A stretch of DNA of 64,000 bases from Chloropicon primus. Its lineage: Eukaryota; Chlorophyta; Chloropicophyceae; Chloropicales; Chloropicaceae. This document shows, piece by piece, positions 50,330 to 60,540 of this stretch. Positions within the stretch are counted from its first letter, which is position 1, and each line of letters opens with the position of its first letter. The DNA lies in the NCBI GenBank assembly GCA_023205875.1, contig CP060758.1:620001-684000 (forward strand), given 5' to 3'. The translations under genes and the position numbers were made by a program. The notes beneath the pieces were generated by a model. It had not been told where the DNA came from, searched no databases, and saw nothing but the letters and a program-made list of their open reading frames with translations.

Positions 50330-51106
50330 TCACATGTCCCTTGGCGACACCGAGAAGCAGCTTGGTCTCAAGAAAGCCAGAATGCTCGAGTCCGAGTTGC
50401 TGTCGCTGTCGGATCGCGATATCCTCCCGGGGGTCCGTCTCGTGAAGGCCCACTGCCTCCACGTGGATTGCCGAGACGAGGAGTCCCCCCCCTCGAGGGC
50501 GGCGCCGTCTCGCGCCGTCTCCGGCACCACCCTGCCGCCGTACTTGAGGCCCGAGCCCTTGCCGCCCTTCCTCATCGAGCGCTTCAGGAGCCAGTTGTTG
50601 AAGGACGCGGAGAGGTTCTTGTCGAGCTCCTGCAAGTCCTTCAGGTCGTTCGGGTCCGACGCGCCGGAGGACGCCTCGTACGTGAACAAGCGAACCATGT
50701 CCTTCCAGAACTTCCTCATCTTCATCTTCATCTTCTCCACCTTTTTGACCCTCTTGGCGACCACCTTATGCCGTGCAGTGCGGAGCTTCGACTCCAGCTC
50801 GCCCCTCTGCTCCTTGCTCATGCACTTGTCGCACAGGCTGATGTGGTAGTCGTGGCTCTCGTCCTCCAGCCTCGTGGTGCCCCTCACGCAATGCAAGCGG
50901 GCGCTCGCCGCCTCCGTGCCGCAGTGGTCGCACACCTTCCTCGCGGGGCGAGGCGTCGCCACGTTCGTGCTCGCCGAGACCACGCCGAACTGCCCGTCGA
51001 GGCTGTCCACGTGGTCCAGGGGGGTCCTGGGCGTTCTGTGCTTCCTCCCGCGAGGCGAGAAGAAGACGCTCGAGCGCCAGCTGCGCGGAGAAAGCGAAAC
51101 GGTCAT
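50330..51106 (-). CDS. Cys-rich zinc-binding-like protein, 258 aa
   Basis: Not recognised. Single exon, ATG 51106. Residues about 58-97 contain a spaced Cys/His set: CDHCGTEAASARLHC, then HDYHISLCDKCM, suggesting a treble-clef or B-box-like zinc site. A basic helix follows (KVVAKRVKKVEKMKMKMRKF), then an amphipathic region (DPNDLKDLQELDKNLSASFN) and a Ser/Asp-rich tail. The N-terminal 55 residues are Ser/Arg/Pro-rich. Could be a nuclear or RNA-linked adaptor, but no function should be assumed. Confidence 0.7.
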   Translation of the reverse strand: MTVSLSPRSWRSSVFFSPRGRKHRTPRTPLDHVDSLDGQFGVVSASTNVATPRPARKVCDHCGTEAASARLHCVRGTTRLEDESHDYHISLCDKCMSKEQRGELESKLRTARHKVVAKRVKKVEKMKMKMRKFWKDMVRLFTYEASSGASDPNDLKDLQELDKNLSASFNNWLLKRSMRKGGKGSGLKYGGRVVPETARDGAALEGGDSSSRQSTWRQWAFTRRTPGRISRSDSDSNSDSSILAFLRPSCFSVSPRDM

Positions 51107-51418
51107 GGCGGTTGCTCGATTACTCGTGCGCCCCCCCTTGCGCCCAACCCTTGACCCCGATTGAGGGGCCGACCACGCCCGTTACGTTGCTGGTGCGACT
51201 TCACGAGAGAGAAAAAGCGTTTCCGGGGATTTCGAGGAAATTCTTAAGGAATGAAAAATTGCCCAAACCAATGGTTTTTTTGGGGGGGAGGAGAAAGGCA
51301 ATCGTCGTTTCCTTTTATTATTTTTTGGGATGGGTGGGTAATAATCGAGGGGACCGGTCCAATCCCAATCCCCAGTCTCACCATCTATGTATATCTATCT
51401 ATATTTATCAACAATCCG
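51107..51418. other. Intergenic: leader of the Cys-rich gene and PRMT3 3' flank
   Basis: About 310 bp with a G-run (51281-51290) and AT-rich text near 51380-51410. No gene seen. Confidence 0.4.
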
Positions 51419-53146
51419 TCACACGAGCTCGAACTGGGCGGCGTGGGGGTAGGTGCCGTCCTTGGCCTTGGCCAAGCCGTACTCCAGGACGATGTGCAGG
51501 CCCCTGTAGTCCTCGGTGTGCTGCTCGAAGGTCAGCCTGCCCTTGAGGCTCCTCGAGGGGTCCAGGTCGACGGGCTGGGGGAGGACGAGGAGGGTCTGGG
51601 CCCAGTGGGTGTGCTCCTTCTTCGGGCTGGTCGTGAGGACGACCTCTTTCGGGCAGTGCTTCTTGCTGAAGACGTTGTCGAACCAAAGGACGAGCGCGTG
51701 GATGGCCGTGCCGTCGCCCCCGTCCAGGGTCAGGTCGAACTCGCTGCTGAAGGACTTTGCGTCCTCCAGCGCCATGGTGCAAAGGTCGAATTCGGACACG
51801 AGCGCGGTGCTGGTGGCGACCCAGGCCCCGTCCACGTCCTTGACGTGAGCCTGGCTCTTCATCTCCCTCTCGAGGAGCTTCTTTCCCACCGACTTCATGC
51901 TGAAGCCCTCGACGTCGTCCCAGAACTTGAGGTTGATCGCGGACTCGTCGCAGCCGGCCACGAAAATCTGCGCCAGGTCCGGGAGGACGCACCCGCCCTC
52001 CTTGAGGTACTTGTCCCTCGCGTGGAGCACGCTGAAAAGCATGGACTCGTACAGCAGGCAGTAGCCCATCCACTCGCTCACGATGACGTCGCACTGGTAG
52101 CCCTTCTCGATCGTGCCCTCCTCCTCGATCAAGCCGCTCTTGACGTCGATGGAGCCGCCGAGGTCGTTCTCCTCGACGATCTCCTGGGCCGTGGCCGCGA
52201 TGTTGGCGCTGCCGTCGACCGCGCAGACGTGCCTGGCCCCCGCCCTCGCGGCGATCATGGAGAGTATTCCGGTGCCGCAACCGACGTCGAGGACCTCCTT
52301 CCCCTCCACGAGGGTCGGGGCGTTCCACTCGATCGCGGTCCTGTACGCAACCATCCTGGGCCTGTCCGAGAGCATCTCCCTGTGGATGCCAAAACCAGCG
52401 TACGAGTCAAAGTAGTTCTTGTCGATCTTGACGTTCTTCAGCTTGGTGGCCGACTCCTTGTCCGTCGGGCTCGCATCCTGCTCGATGAAGCTCCCCGCGA
52501 CTTTCAAGCTCTCCCTCAACTCCTGAACCGCCCGCCTCAGCTCCTCGTTCTCGTCGGACAGGGCCTTGAGCTGCGCGGCACCTGCTGGATGATCGTCGGA
52601 AGCATCTCCGGGGCTCGCGGCGTCCATGTCGAGCCCCAAGGCCTCGTCAAGCTCGAAGAGCAGCCTGTCATTCTCCATGAAAGGGATGAGATACTTCTCG
52701 TCCCTCCATCCGGTCTCGCTCCCATCGATCAGGCTGGACTCCTTCACAACTTCCCCGCTCGCTACTCGCTCCCTCACAAAATTCACAAGCCTTGGCGAAC
52801 GAACGGAAGAGACAGAGAGAAAAAGAGAGAGAAGGTTGGAGTCAGCCGAGATGTTTCGCGTGGCAACCCATCGATTCCGGCTCCGATGAACTCACTTCAT
52901 GCAGTCGTAGAATCCTATGCCGAGCTCCTTGACGATCCTGTTGATGTCAAAGTTGCAGTTCTTCGCGTCGTGCTCGATTGCTTGCTCGGCCGTCCTGAAG
53001 AGCTCAGCCCCTTGTGCGGAGGTCGAGGCCACGCAGAGGGGGAGAAACCTTCCCCCCATCCCGGAAGACTCGTCGCCGTCGCTCTCCTCCCAGTCGCTCC
53101 ATCGCTCGTCCTGGTCCTCCTGGTCCTCTTGAGGAGGCGGCGCCAT
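51419..53146 (-). CDS. PRMT3: Protein arginine N-methyltransferase 3
   Basis: Type I arginine methyltransferase acting on ribosomal protein uS5 in animals and yeast. Exons 52896-53146 and 51419-52790 (minus) give 540 aa; 105-nt intron, GTGAGT donor, CCAAG acceptor, splitting a Lys codon. Residues about 33-83 correspond to the PRMT3 zinc-finger module, but ligands are altered (Cys-x2-Ser, His-x4-Cys). A helical linker follows; residues about 220-540 are the SAM-binding and barrel domains: YFDSYAGFGIHREMLSD, VLDVGCGTGILSMIAARAGA, and the double-E loop SEWMGYCLLYESML. THW loop appears as THWAQTLLVL. An in-frame ATG at 53233 would add 29 residues; 53146 is preferred by homology of the start. Confidence 0.94.
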
Positions 53147-53264
53147 TCTCAAATCTGTTTTCTGAGTTCTGAGATCAGGCGCAGGAGGGAGGGAGCAGGA
53201 AGGGGAAGAGTGGATCTGTCTGCTCTCGTACATGAATTGTGTTTTATAGGTAATGTTACAAAAA

Positions 53265-53266
<2 letters not shown>

Positions 53267-53307
<41 letters not shown>
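53267..53307. repeat. GT microsatellite
   Basis: About 20 tandem GT units between PRMT3 and the glycosyltransferase-like gene, in the 3' flank of the latter. Confidence 0.9.
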
Positions 53308-53308
<1 letters not shown>

Positions 53309-53332
53309 ATATATAAAGACATTGAGGCACTA

Positions 53333-55327
53333 TCAGAGCTCCTGGACGGAGAGGGAGGAAGCGATGTGGTCCAAGGTCAGTCCTCCGAGGCCTTGGGCCC
53401 ACGACGTGATCGCCCTCTTTCCGGACTGCACGGTCTCCTGCAGCAAGTGGTCGTTCATGCAGGCGGCTGCCCTCTGCATTTCGGTGTCCATCTCCACGCT
53501 CGTCATGAGGTAGGTGTACTGGTAGCCGTACACCAAGGAGATCCAGACCTGGCTCTCATAATACGTGAGGTGGCTCGGGTACAGTTCTCCAAATATTTCG
53601 TGGTGCGTCCGGTGGACAAGGGGGCAGGTGATTCCCTTGGGATTGGAAGGATCAATCGGGGCCACGACCCCAAAGTTTGGCAAAACAGGCGTCGCCGAGA
53701 ACGACGACACCAGCATGCTCAGCCACGACTTGTCGCCCACCCCGTGCATGGGAGTCACCAACTTTGTGCCGTCGCCAAAAGCCATGAAGTAGTCGTGGCC
53801 ATCCTCCATGGCCTGGCCGAACAAAAAGTTTGCTGCCGCAGAGATGCTGTCCGTGTTCCCGACGGAGAAGATCTCGACCTCCTGCAAGCCGAGGTTCAAG
53901 TCAAGCTGGTACCGAATCTGCTTTGAGGCCTGGGTATCGGTTTCCTCGGTCCCGCTGCTCTCAAAGGCGACGTACACGTGGATGCTCTCAGCGCTTGACT
54001 TCAGTTGCTCTTGCAGGGACAGGAGGGGGCTCTCCAGCAGCGCCATGTTCGCCGCGTTGTTCAGAAGGCTGGTCACTGGGGTGTGCACGACAAATCCAAG
54101 GGCGACGATGGGTTTTCCCTTCCCTCTCCTCCTGCTTTGCTTGGAATCCGCAAAGTGCGTGTACTCCACCACCGGGTTGTACCTCAGGTGGCACTGGTAG
54201 GGCTGCGAAGTCTCCCCGACCACGCACGTTGCCCCGTCCTCCTCCCCGAGTTGGCCGTCCTCGAAGCCGACTTTCTGGTGCGACGCAATCATCACGTTGC
54301 TGGAATTCAGGCACTTGCCCCCGACTGCATCCACGAGGTACTGGGGCGCCTTCTGGGTCCACCAGCTCCCGCCCCCCTCTCCGAACTGCGTCCCGGTCTG
54401 GAACCCGCCATTCTTGTTACCCGCCTTGTCGAGGAAGGAGCAGGTGCCGATCACCGTGCAGCCAAGCTGCGGCAGAAGGAGGTCCTCGATCATGATTTCG
54501 GACCCGTAGCCCTGCACGCCTTTCAGACACGCGTTTCTCTTGTCGGCTGGGTCGGTGCAGGGAACGAGGTGCTTATCGTATTGCAAAGACCTCACCGCGA
54601 TGTCGATCCAGCCGTTGAAGAACATCCAAGGCTCAAGGTAAAGCGTCCCCAGGGATTCCCCTGACGTGCAGAAAGCGTGAAGGGTCACGATAGGCTGAAA
54701 GACTCCAAGGTCCTGCTGCACGACGCTCCCAATCTCGTCCAGATTTTTCCCGATGCTTCGAAGCAAGGACGAGCACTTGCCATCGTCCTCGTTCCTCATT
54801 GCCAGGATGTCCTCAACCGCTTCGTCGATCGAGACGGCGCGAAGGGACTTGATGGCTTCAAGCTTGAGCTTCCAGTTCTTCGAGGCAGACTTGTAGTACA
54901 CGTTCACCTGGAAGTCCTGCTGCCAGTACTGGACGGAGCCGACGAGGGTCTTCACGTGGTACAGGTACGCCTCCGAGGCGTAGGTTGCCACGACGACATT
55001 GGATCTGATGAGCTCGGCGTGTGGCGCGCTCACGTCCTGCCTGTGGCTGAAGTGCTCTTTCGAGAAATACGAGTGGGACACAGCGTGGCTGCTCTGACCG
55101 CGCGAGGCTCTCTCCTTCGTGGTCTTGGCCTTCATTCCCTCTGAACCCCCAAGCGGGTGCACCCGCGAGCCCCCGAAGCCAGACGAGTATGCAAAGAGGA
55201 AGAGGTTCACCGAAGTCATCAGCAAGAGCAAGATCAAGGTTGATCCAGACACTCCTTGAAGCCTCTTCGCCAACCCCGACCCCTTCCCGTTCACCCACTT
55301 GTTCCCCTTGCTGTGGACGGGAAGCAT
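53333..55327 (-). CDS. Type II membrane protein, glycosyltransferase-like, 664 aa
   Basis: Single exon, ATG 55327. A basic cytoplasmic start is followed by one signal-anchor helix at about 29-48 (STLILLLLMTSVNLFLFAYS), then a Golgi-lumen-facing domain. The N-terminal lumenal half (about 110-370) starts with RSNVVVATYASEAYLYHVKT, reminiscent of nucleotide-sugar transferase first strands. The C-terminal half (about 400-630) has HDYFMAFGDGTKLVTPMHGV, with a DGT replacing a DxD motif, and LVHRTHHEIFGELYPSHLT/YYESQVWISLVYGY, a pattern seen in algal and protist glycosyltransferase-like proteins. Activity and donor sugar are unknown; it could be an inactive relative. Confidence 0.7.
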   Translation of the reverse strand: MLPVHSKGNKWVNGKGSGLAKRLQGVSGSTLILLLLMTSVNLFLFAYSSGFGGSRVHPLGGSEGMKAKTTKERASRGQSSHAVSHSYFSKEHFSHRQDVSAPHAELIRSNVVVATYASEAYLYHVKTLVGSVQYWQQDFQVNVYYKSASKNWKLKLEAIKSLRAVSIDEAVEDILAMRNEDDGKCSSLLRSIGKNLDEIGSVVQQDLGVFQPIVTLHAFCTSGESLGTLYLEPWMFFNGWIDIAVRSLQYDKHLVPCTDPADKRNACLKGVQGYGSEIMIEDLLLPQLGCTVIGTCSFLDKAGNKNGGFQTGTQFGEGGGSWWTQKAPQYLVDAVGGKCLNSSNVMIASHQKVGFEDGQLGEEDGATCVVGETSQPYQCHLRYNPVVEYTHFADSKQSRRRGKGKPIVALGFVVHTPVTSLLNNAANMALLESPLLSLQEQLKSSAESIHVYVAFESSGTEETDTQASKQIRYQLDLNLGLQEVEIFSVGNTDSISAAANFLFGQAMEDGHDYFMAFGDGTKLVTPMHGVGDKSWLSMLVSSFSATPVLPNFGVVAPIDPSNPKGITCPLVHRTHHEIFGELYPSHLTYYESQVWISLVYGYQYTYLMTSVEMDTEMQRAAACMNDHLLQETVQSGKRAITSWAQGLGGLTLDHIASSLSVQEL

Positions 55328-55927
55328 GGTGCCTCTCTCACCTCACCTCACCCACCACCACCACCGCAACAACAACAAGAGCAACACCACCAGCAGTGTC
55401 TAAGCCTCTCCCACGACGCTTCGGACCGAAGTTTATCGAGTTTTCCCTTTCATATTCTTCTTCTTCTTCATGGAACGAACGAACGAACGAACGAACGAAC
55501 GAACCCCTTGGCGGCGGATACGGATACCTCTCTCTTTCTCTCCGCAGATGAGATGACCTGTGTGATTGCGGCGCGGAACCTAGTCCCCCTGTCCGGTGCT
55601 GTGGTGCTGTGGTCCTCTACCTTCGCCAAGGATCCTCCATCCATCGATCGATCTCCTTCGTCCTTCTTCGTCCGTTCCTCCAGATACTGTACGATTACAC
55701 CCAAGATTAGACCTTTGGAGGGGGTCGTTCTGGTTTGGGTTTGAAGGACAGAAGGAAAGGGCGCCAAGGCGAAGGAGGGAGGAGACCGAGGGAGGAGACC
55801 GAGGGATCTTCGTGGAGGATGGTGTGAGGGGAGAGGGTCACGGAAAGGATTGGTTTGGATTTGGATCCTCGTTACGTTTTGCTTTCTTGGTTTTTCTTAC
55901 TGCTCAGAGGAAGGGGGAGGGGGAGGT
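55328..55927. promoter_or_regulatory. Divergent intergenic region with (GAAC)8
   Basis: About 600 bp between divergent starts. A perfect eightfold GAAC tetranucleotide lies at 55473-55504, and a CT tract at 55529-55543. An open frame continuing the right-hand gene upstream starts only with TTG. No gene seen. Confidence 0.5.
55473..55504. repeat. (GAAC)8 microsatellite
   Basis: Eight perfect tandem GAAC units, 32 bp, about 150 bp upstream of the glycosyltransferase-like start. Confidence 0.95.
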
Positions 55928-58198
55928 ATGACGAAGGTGATTCCTGTCACACCGGACGGGAAGAGGTATGAGAGGAGGTACTACAGTGACGGGAGAGGAG
56001 GGAAAAGGGGGGAGGACCTGGATAGGCCGACGACGTCGGGCTACGTCCCCAGCCTGAGGGAAAGGCACACGGGGTTCTCCCCCGTTCGTCAGCAGGTTCG
56101 ACCCTCAACAGCTGGTCCGACTTCCAATCGGGAAAACCTTGCTGTCTACCTGGAGAGGATGGAGAGAATACTAGCGGAGGTTCAGGCCACGCACACGGAC
56201 CTGATCTCTCGGAGGAACAGGCGGAGGGGGTCACGGTCTGACGAGGGGGGCGACTCGAACCAATCGAGTCCGAGCCCGTACCAGAAAGGCGTCCGTCCCC
56301 AAGAAGTGGAGACTGTTCCACTCGACATCGACGAGATCTTGGCGGACGCCTCGATCGAGGAGCCGGAGAGCCCCGACGTGTCCCCGAGGAGGAGGCTGAG
56401 GGACGTGCTGGACATCAACTCCGAAAAGAATTCCCCGGTCAAAGCCAGAGCACGGTCTTTGGGGAACAGGGAAAGGATCAGGTCGTCCATCAAGGTCCTA
56501 GAGAGGAATTCTAGAAGGAGCAGGGAAGCGGGAGCTCAGGCTGCTGCTGAGACCAGGCCCTCGACCGCGTCCAAGCGAACCTCGGCCCTCAAGAAACTCA
56601 GGAGGGTCTCAGCGAGAAAGAGGTCCTCGGTGAGGCAGAAGAGCTGCGATGAAAGAACGGTTGGAGGGGCGGCATCGAACCAGCAGAAACCGTGCCGTCC
56701 GAGTCCCGAGCGCGAGGGCGTCATCGCCGTGACCTCCTCGACTTTTTGCCTCAACCCCCAAGCCAGCGTCGATCTCGGGGACCGCGGCCGAGACTTCACT
56801 CCCTCTAAACTGCCTTTGGACTCGGAGGGACTCGCCTTGGAGGAGGCGGAGGAGGGGACCGATGCTGAAGACCAGGAGAGGGTCCGGCAGAGAGTCCTCG
56901 AAAGGCTGAACGGAATGGATGACAACTTAAGAGACGCTCTCAAGGCAACCCTGAAGGGGACCCTGACAAGGAGAAGGCTGAACTCAAAATTGGGGAGAAG
57001 CATTGTTGCTGATATCAAGCACCTCAGGGAGTTGATCGACGGCTTCGGCGACGAGACCTCGTCGTCGAGCTTGCACAACAGGCAGCTGGAGCTGAAGATG
57101 AAGACGCAGTTCTCCAGGGATCTGAATCTGAAGAAAAAGGAGCTCTTGAAGGCCTTGTCGACTTCGCAGGCCCTTAAGCCTCGCGTCCTGCAAAAGCCAG
57201 CCGTGCCCGTGACTCCTTTGAAGCGGGTGTCCAAGTCCTTGCGGATCAGGAACAGGCCCGACACGGCACCTGCGATGAGTGCGTCACGAAAGCCGTCGCT
57301 GGGGCCGGGTGCGAGCAACCAAAATTCGGGCGGTGGGGGGGCTGGGGGGAGCAGGAAGGTTGCTTGGGGGGAGAAGGAAAACAACGGCGCGATGAGGGAG
57401 GAGGCCACCAAGAAACCAGACGCACAGCCGCCGAAGCCAGCCTTCGGTGGCGGGGAGACGAAGCCAGTCCGGAGAAACAGCAAAGGTGCTCGATCATCAT
57501 CAGAAGGGGAAGGAGAGGAAGAGGCCGAAAAATCGGAGGCGCCCCAGGGCAACACGAAGAAAGCTTTCCTGAAGAGGAAGCGGGCGAAGATCAAGATGTA
57601 CAAGATACCGAACTACTCTCACGTCAAGCCGTTGGTTGATTCACACCACGACGATGAGAGGGATGCCTCTGAACCGCGCCAGTACGATCATCCGGCACGC
57701 CCGGCCACCGCGCCAGCGCTGGTGGAGAAGTCGGCCACCCCTCCCCAGCAGTACGATTCGCCCATCGACGACCTCAAGGAGATTCTGGGCCTGTCCCACG
57801 GCAAGGAGAGCACGTTCTTCCGACCCCGGAGCGCGGCGGGGAGGAAAGGCAGGAGGAGGAAGGCGAATTCCGTGAATTCGTTGACTCACTTGAGTGGAAC
57901 GGTCACGAGGCTGTTCTCAAGCTCCGTCCAGAAGGCCAAGCAGGCCATCAAGGGCTTTGAGGACGGGCCAGGCGTCCCAGAAGAGGAGAGCGACGGGGGG
58001 GAGAGCGCACGCGTCCCGAGAGCACTGGAGAGCCTCCGCACGAGCAGCGCAGCTCCTGCCGCCGAGCACGTCCGGCTCGGGGACTTGATGGAAGAGCCAG
58101 AGTTCCTCGAAAGGGTGAAAGCTGAGAGCGAGGTCCTGGACGACTTTGTCAAGCCAAACGAGCTCTCTTTCGTGCACTTGAACCTGATCAAGGAGTAG
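55928..58198 (+). CDS. Largely disordered basic protein, 756 aa, not recognised
   Basis: Single exon from ATG 55928 to TAG 58196-58198; a longer frame begins only with TTG at 55850. The start, MTKVIPVTPDGKRYERRYYS, looks conserved. The rest is rich in Arg, Ser, Pro and Lys with short predicted helices: NLAVYLERMERILAEVQATH (about 75), DDNLRDALKATLKGTLTRRR (about 340), HLRELIDGF, and a C-terminal segment DLMEEPEFLERVKAESEVLD ending SFVHLNLIKE. Repeated TPVRPSTAGPT-like and RPATAPAL pieces resemble those in flagellar or basal-body proteins, but I assign no function. An AATAAA follows about 38 bp after the stop. Confidence 0.78.
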   Translation: MTKVIPVTPDGKRYERRYYSDGRGGKRGEDLDRPTTSGYVPSLRERHTGFSPVRQQVRPSTAGPTSNRENLAVYLERMERILAEVQATHTDLISRRNRRRGSRSDEGGDSNQSSPSPYQKGVRPQEVETVPLDIDEILADASIEEPESPDVSPRRRLRDVLDINSEKNSPVKARARSLGNRERIRSSIKVLERNSRRSREAGAQAAAETRPSTASKRTSALKKLRRVSARKRSSVRQKSCDERTVGGAASNQQKPCRPSPEREGVIAVTSSTFCLNPQASVDLGDRGRDFTPSKLPLDSEGLALEEAEEGTDAEDQERVRQRVLERLNGMDDNLRDALKATLKGTLTRRRLNSKLGRSIVADIKHLRELIDGFGDETSSSSLHNRQLELKMKTQFSRDLNLKKKELLKALSTSQALKPRVLQKPAVPVTPLKRVSKSLRIRNRPDTAPAMSASRKPSLGPGASNQNSGGGGAGGSRKVAWGEKENNGAMREEATKKPDAQPPKPAFGGGETKPVRRNSKGARSSSEGEGEEEAEKSEAPQGNTKKAFLKRKRAKIKMYKIPNYSHVKPLVDSHHDDERDASEPRQYDHPARPATAPALVEKSATPPQQYDSPIDDLKEILGLSHGKESTFFRPRSAAGRKGRRRKANSVNSLTHLSGTVTRLFSSSVQKAKQAIKGFEDGPGVPEEESDGGESARVPRALESLRTSSAAPAAEHVRLGDLMEEPEFLERVKAESEVLDDFVKPNELSFVHLNLIKE

Positions 58199-58311
58199 TA
58201 GGAGCAGTGGAGGATTAGTAATTTCATTGGCCTATAATAAAAAACGCAATTAAAAAGCTTTTAAAACGTTCTCTTCCTCTCTGCCTGCGAGCAGGCAACA
58301 GCAGAAAAGAT

Positions 58312-59227
<916 letters not shown>

Positions 59228-59411
59228 GGTGCCCTAAAGTCTCGGTTCTACGCGCGTGCGTCGTGTCCACCGCGGTCTACCTCACTTCTCCTCGCTCTCG
59301 CCCTTCGTGGCGGCGGCCCTACCACGAAAAAAAATTCGTTTTCCGAAAACATTTCGCAGCTAAAATAACTTCAAAACGATAAACAATTTCGTCGAAACAC
59401 GTATTCTGTAC

Positions 59412-59429
59412 TCGTATAATCGGCTTTCG
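59412..59429. promoter_or_regulatory. Element shared with 37959-37978
   Basis: TCGTATAATCGGCTTTCG, identical to the element at 37959-37978 apart from two missing A. It lies in the divergent ubiquitin-eL40 / HAD promoter, 98 bp before the HAD ATG. Confidence 0.4.
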
Positions 59430-59526
59430 TTTCTACGTTTGCGGCGAGAGAAGAGAGAACGACGATCACGAAAAACGAGCGGGAAAAGGAGACAGAGACA
59501 GAAGAGAGAGGGAGGTGTTGAGGATC

Positions 59527-60540
59527 ATGGGGACGGTTTCGAGGCCGAGGGTGCTCCTCGTGGACCTCGACGGGACGCTGTATCGGAGCTCCAAGCTTTT
59601 CCAAGACGTCAGGGACAGAATAAACGGTGAGGTATTTCGCGACCCTTCGTTCGGTGGTTACGTGTCGTCGTCGGGTCGGTCGGGCACTCCTTTTTTTTCT
59701 TTTGGCTGAGCTGACTCTGATGGCTTCCGCCGTGCGTTTGGCTTCCACTCTCTTCGATTCGGACGAGAAGACTACATCACCGGAGTGCTGGGAGTGCCCG
59801 CGGAGGAGTCGAACGATGTGAGCGGCAGACTCTACAGGCAGTACGGCCTCACGGTCGTTGGATTGATGGTACGACAGTTCGCCCCAGAGAAAACGTCTCG
59901 TCCCGTCCCGTCGCGGTGACCCTCTCGTCCCTCCCTTTGTGACGACGCGCGGTGCTGCTGTGTGCTGACAACCCCCCTCTGCTCTCTCTCGCTCTCTCGC
60001 TCTCGCTCTCGTGGTTGTGTGCTCGCCGGCCAGGCGGAGGGCTACGGCGTCGAGCTGGACGGGTGGCACAAGGCGGTGCACGGGACCCTCGATTACGCGG
60101 AGCTGTTGCCGAAGAACCCGCCCCTGAAGGACCTCCTGGACTCCTTGGACATGCCCAAGTACATATTCACGAACGCGGACCGAATCCACGCCGAGGTCTG
60201 CCTGGACCACATTGGCATCAGGGACTGCTTCGTGGACATCATCGCGTTCGACGACATCGTCGAACACGTCAAGAAGGAGACTGGCGCGACAGGGCCGGAG
60301 CTCATGAAGTCGGTGTTCTGCAAGCCGGACGCCAGGGCCTTTGAGTACGCCATGAAGAGGGCCAACGCCGAGGCGGGGTCGACGATGTTCTTGGACGACA
60401 GCACGGCGAACATCAAGGGGGCCAAGGAGGTCGGCCTGCAGACCGTCCTTGTGGGGAGCAAGGATCTCTGCGAGGGCGCCGATTACGCCGTTGAAAACTT
60501 TTTGCACCTCAAGGACGCCGCCCCGAGCTTGTGGCAGTAA
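59527..60540 (+). CDS. HAD-family pyrimidine 5'-nucleotidase (Sdt1-like)
   Basis: Cytosolic phosphatase for UMP/CMP-type nucleotides in the yeast Sdt1/Phm8 and plant branch. Exons 59527-59626, 59771-59868 and 60034-60540 give 234 aa; introns 144 and 165 nt with GTGAGG and GTACGA donors. The first acceptor could be 59767/59768 instead, adding one residue. HAD motifs: VLLVDLDGTLY (Asp13, Asp15), YIFTNAD, FCKPDARAFEYAMKRA and TMFLDDSTANIKGAKE. The cap reads YITGVLGVPAEESNDVSGRL/YRQYGLTVVGLM/AEGYGVE, as in plant homologues. No targeting peptide. Function is by family. Confidence 0.88.

Noticed and set aside
51251-53926. 891-codon open frame on the plus strand
   Set aside because: It lies entirely antisense to PRMT3 and the next gene, starts from a non-ATG codon region, and has no domain; long antisense frames are expected from the GC-rich third positions here.
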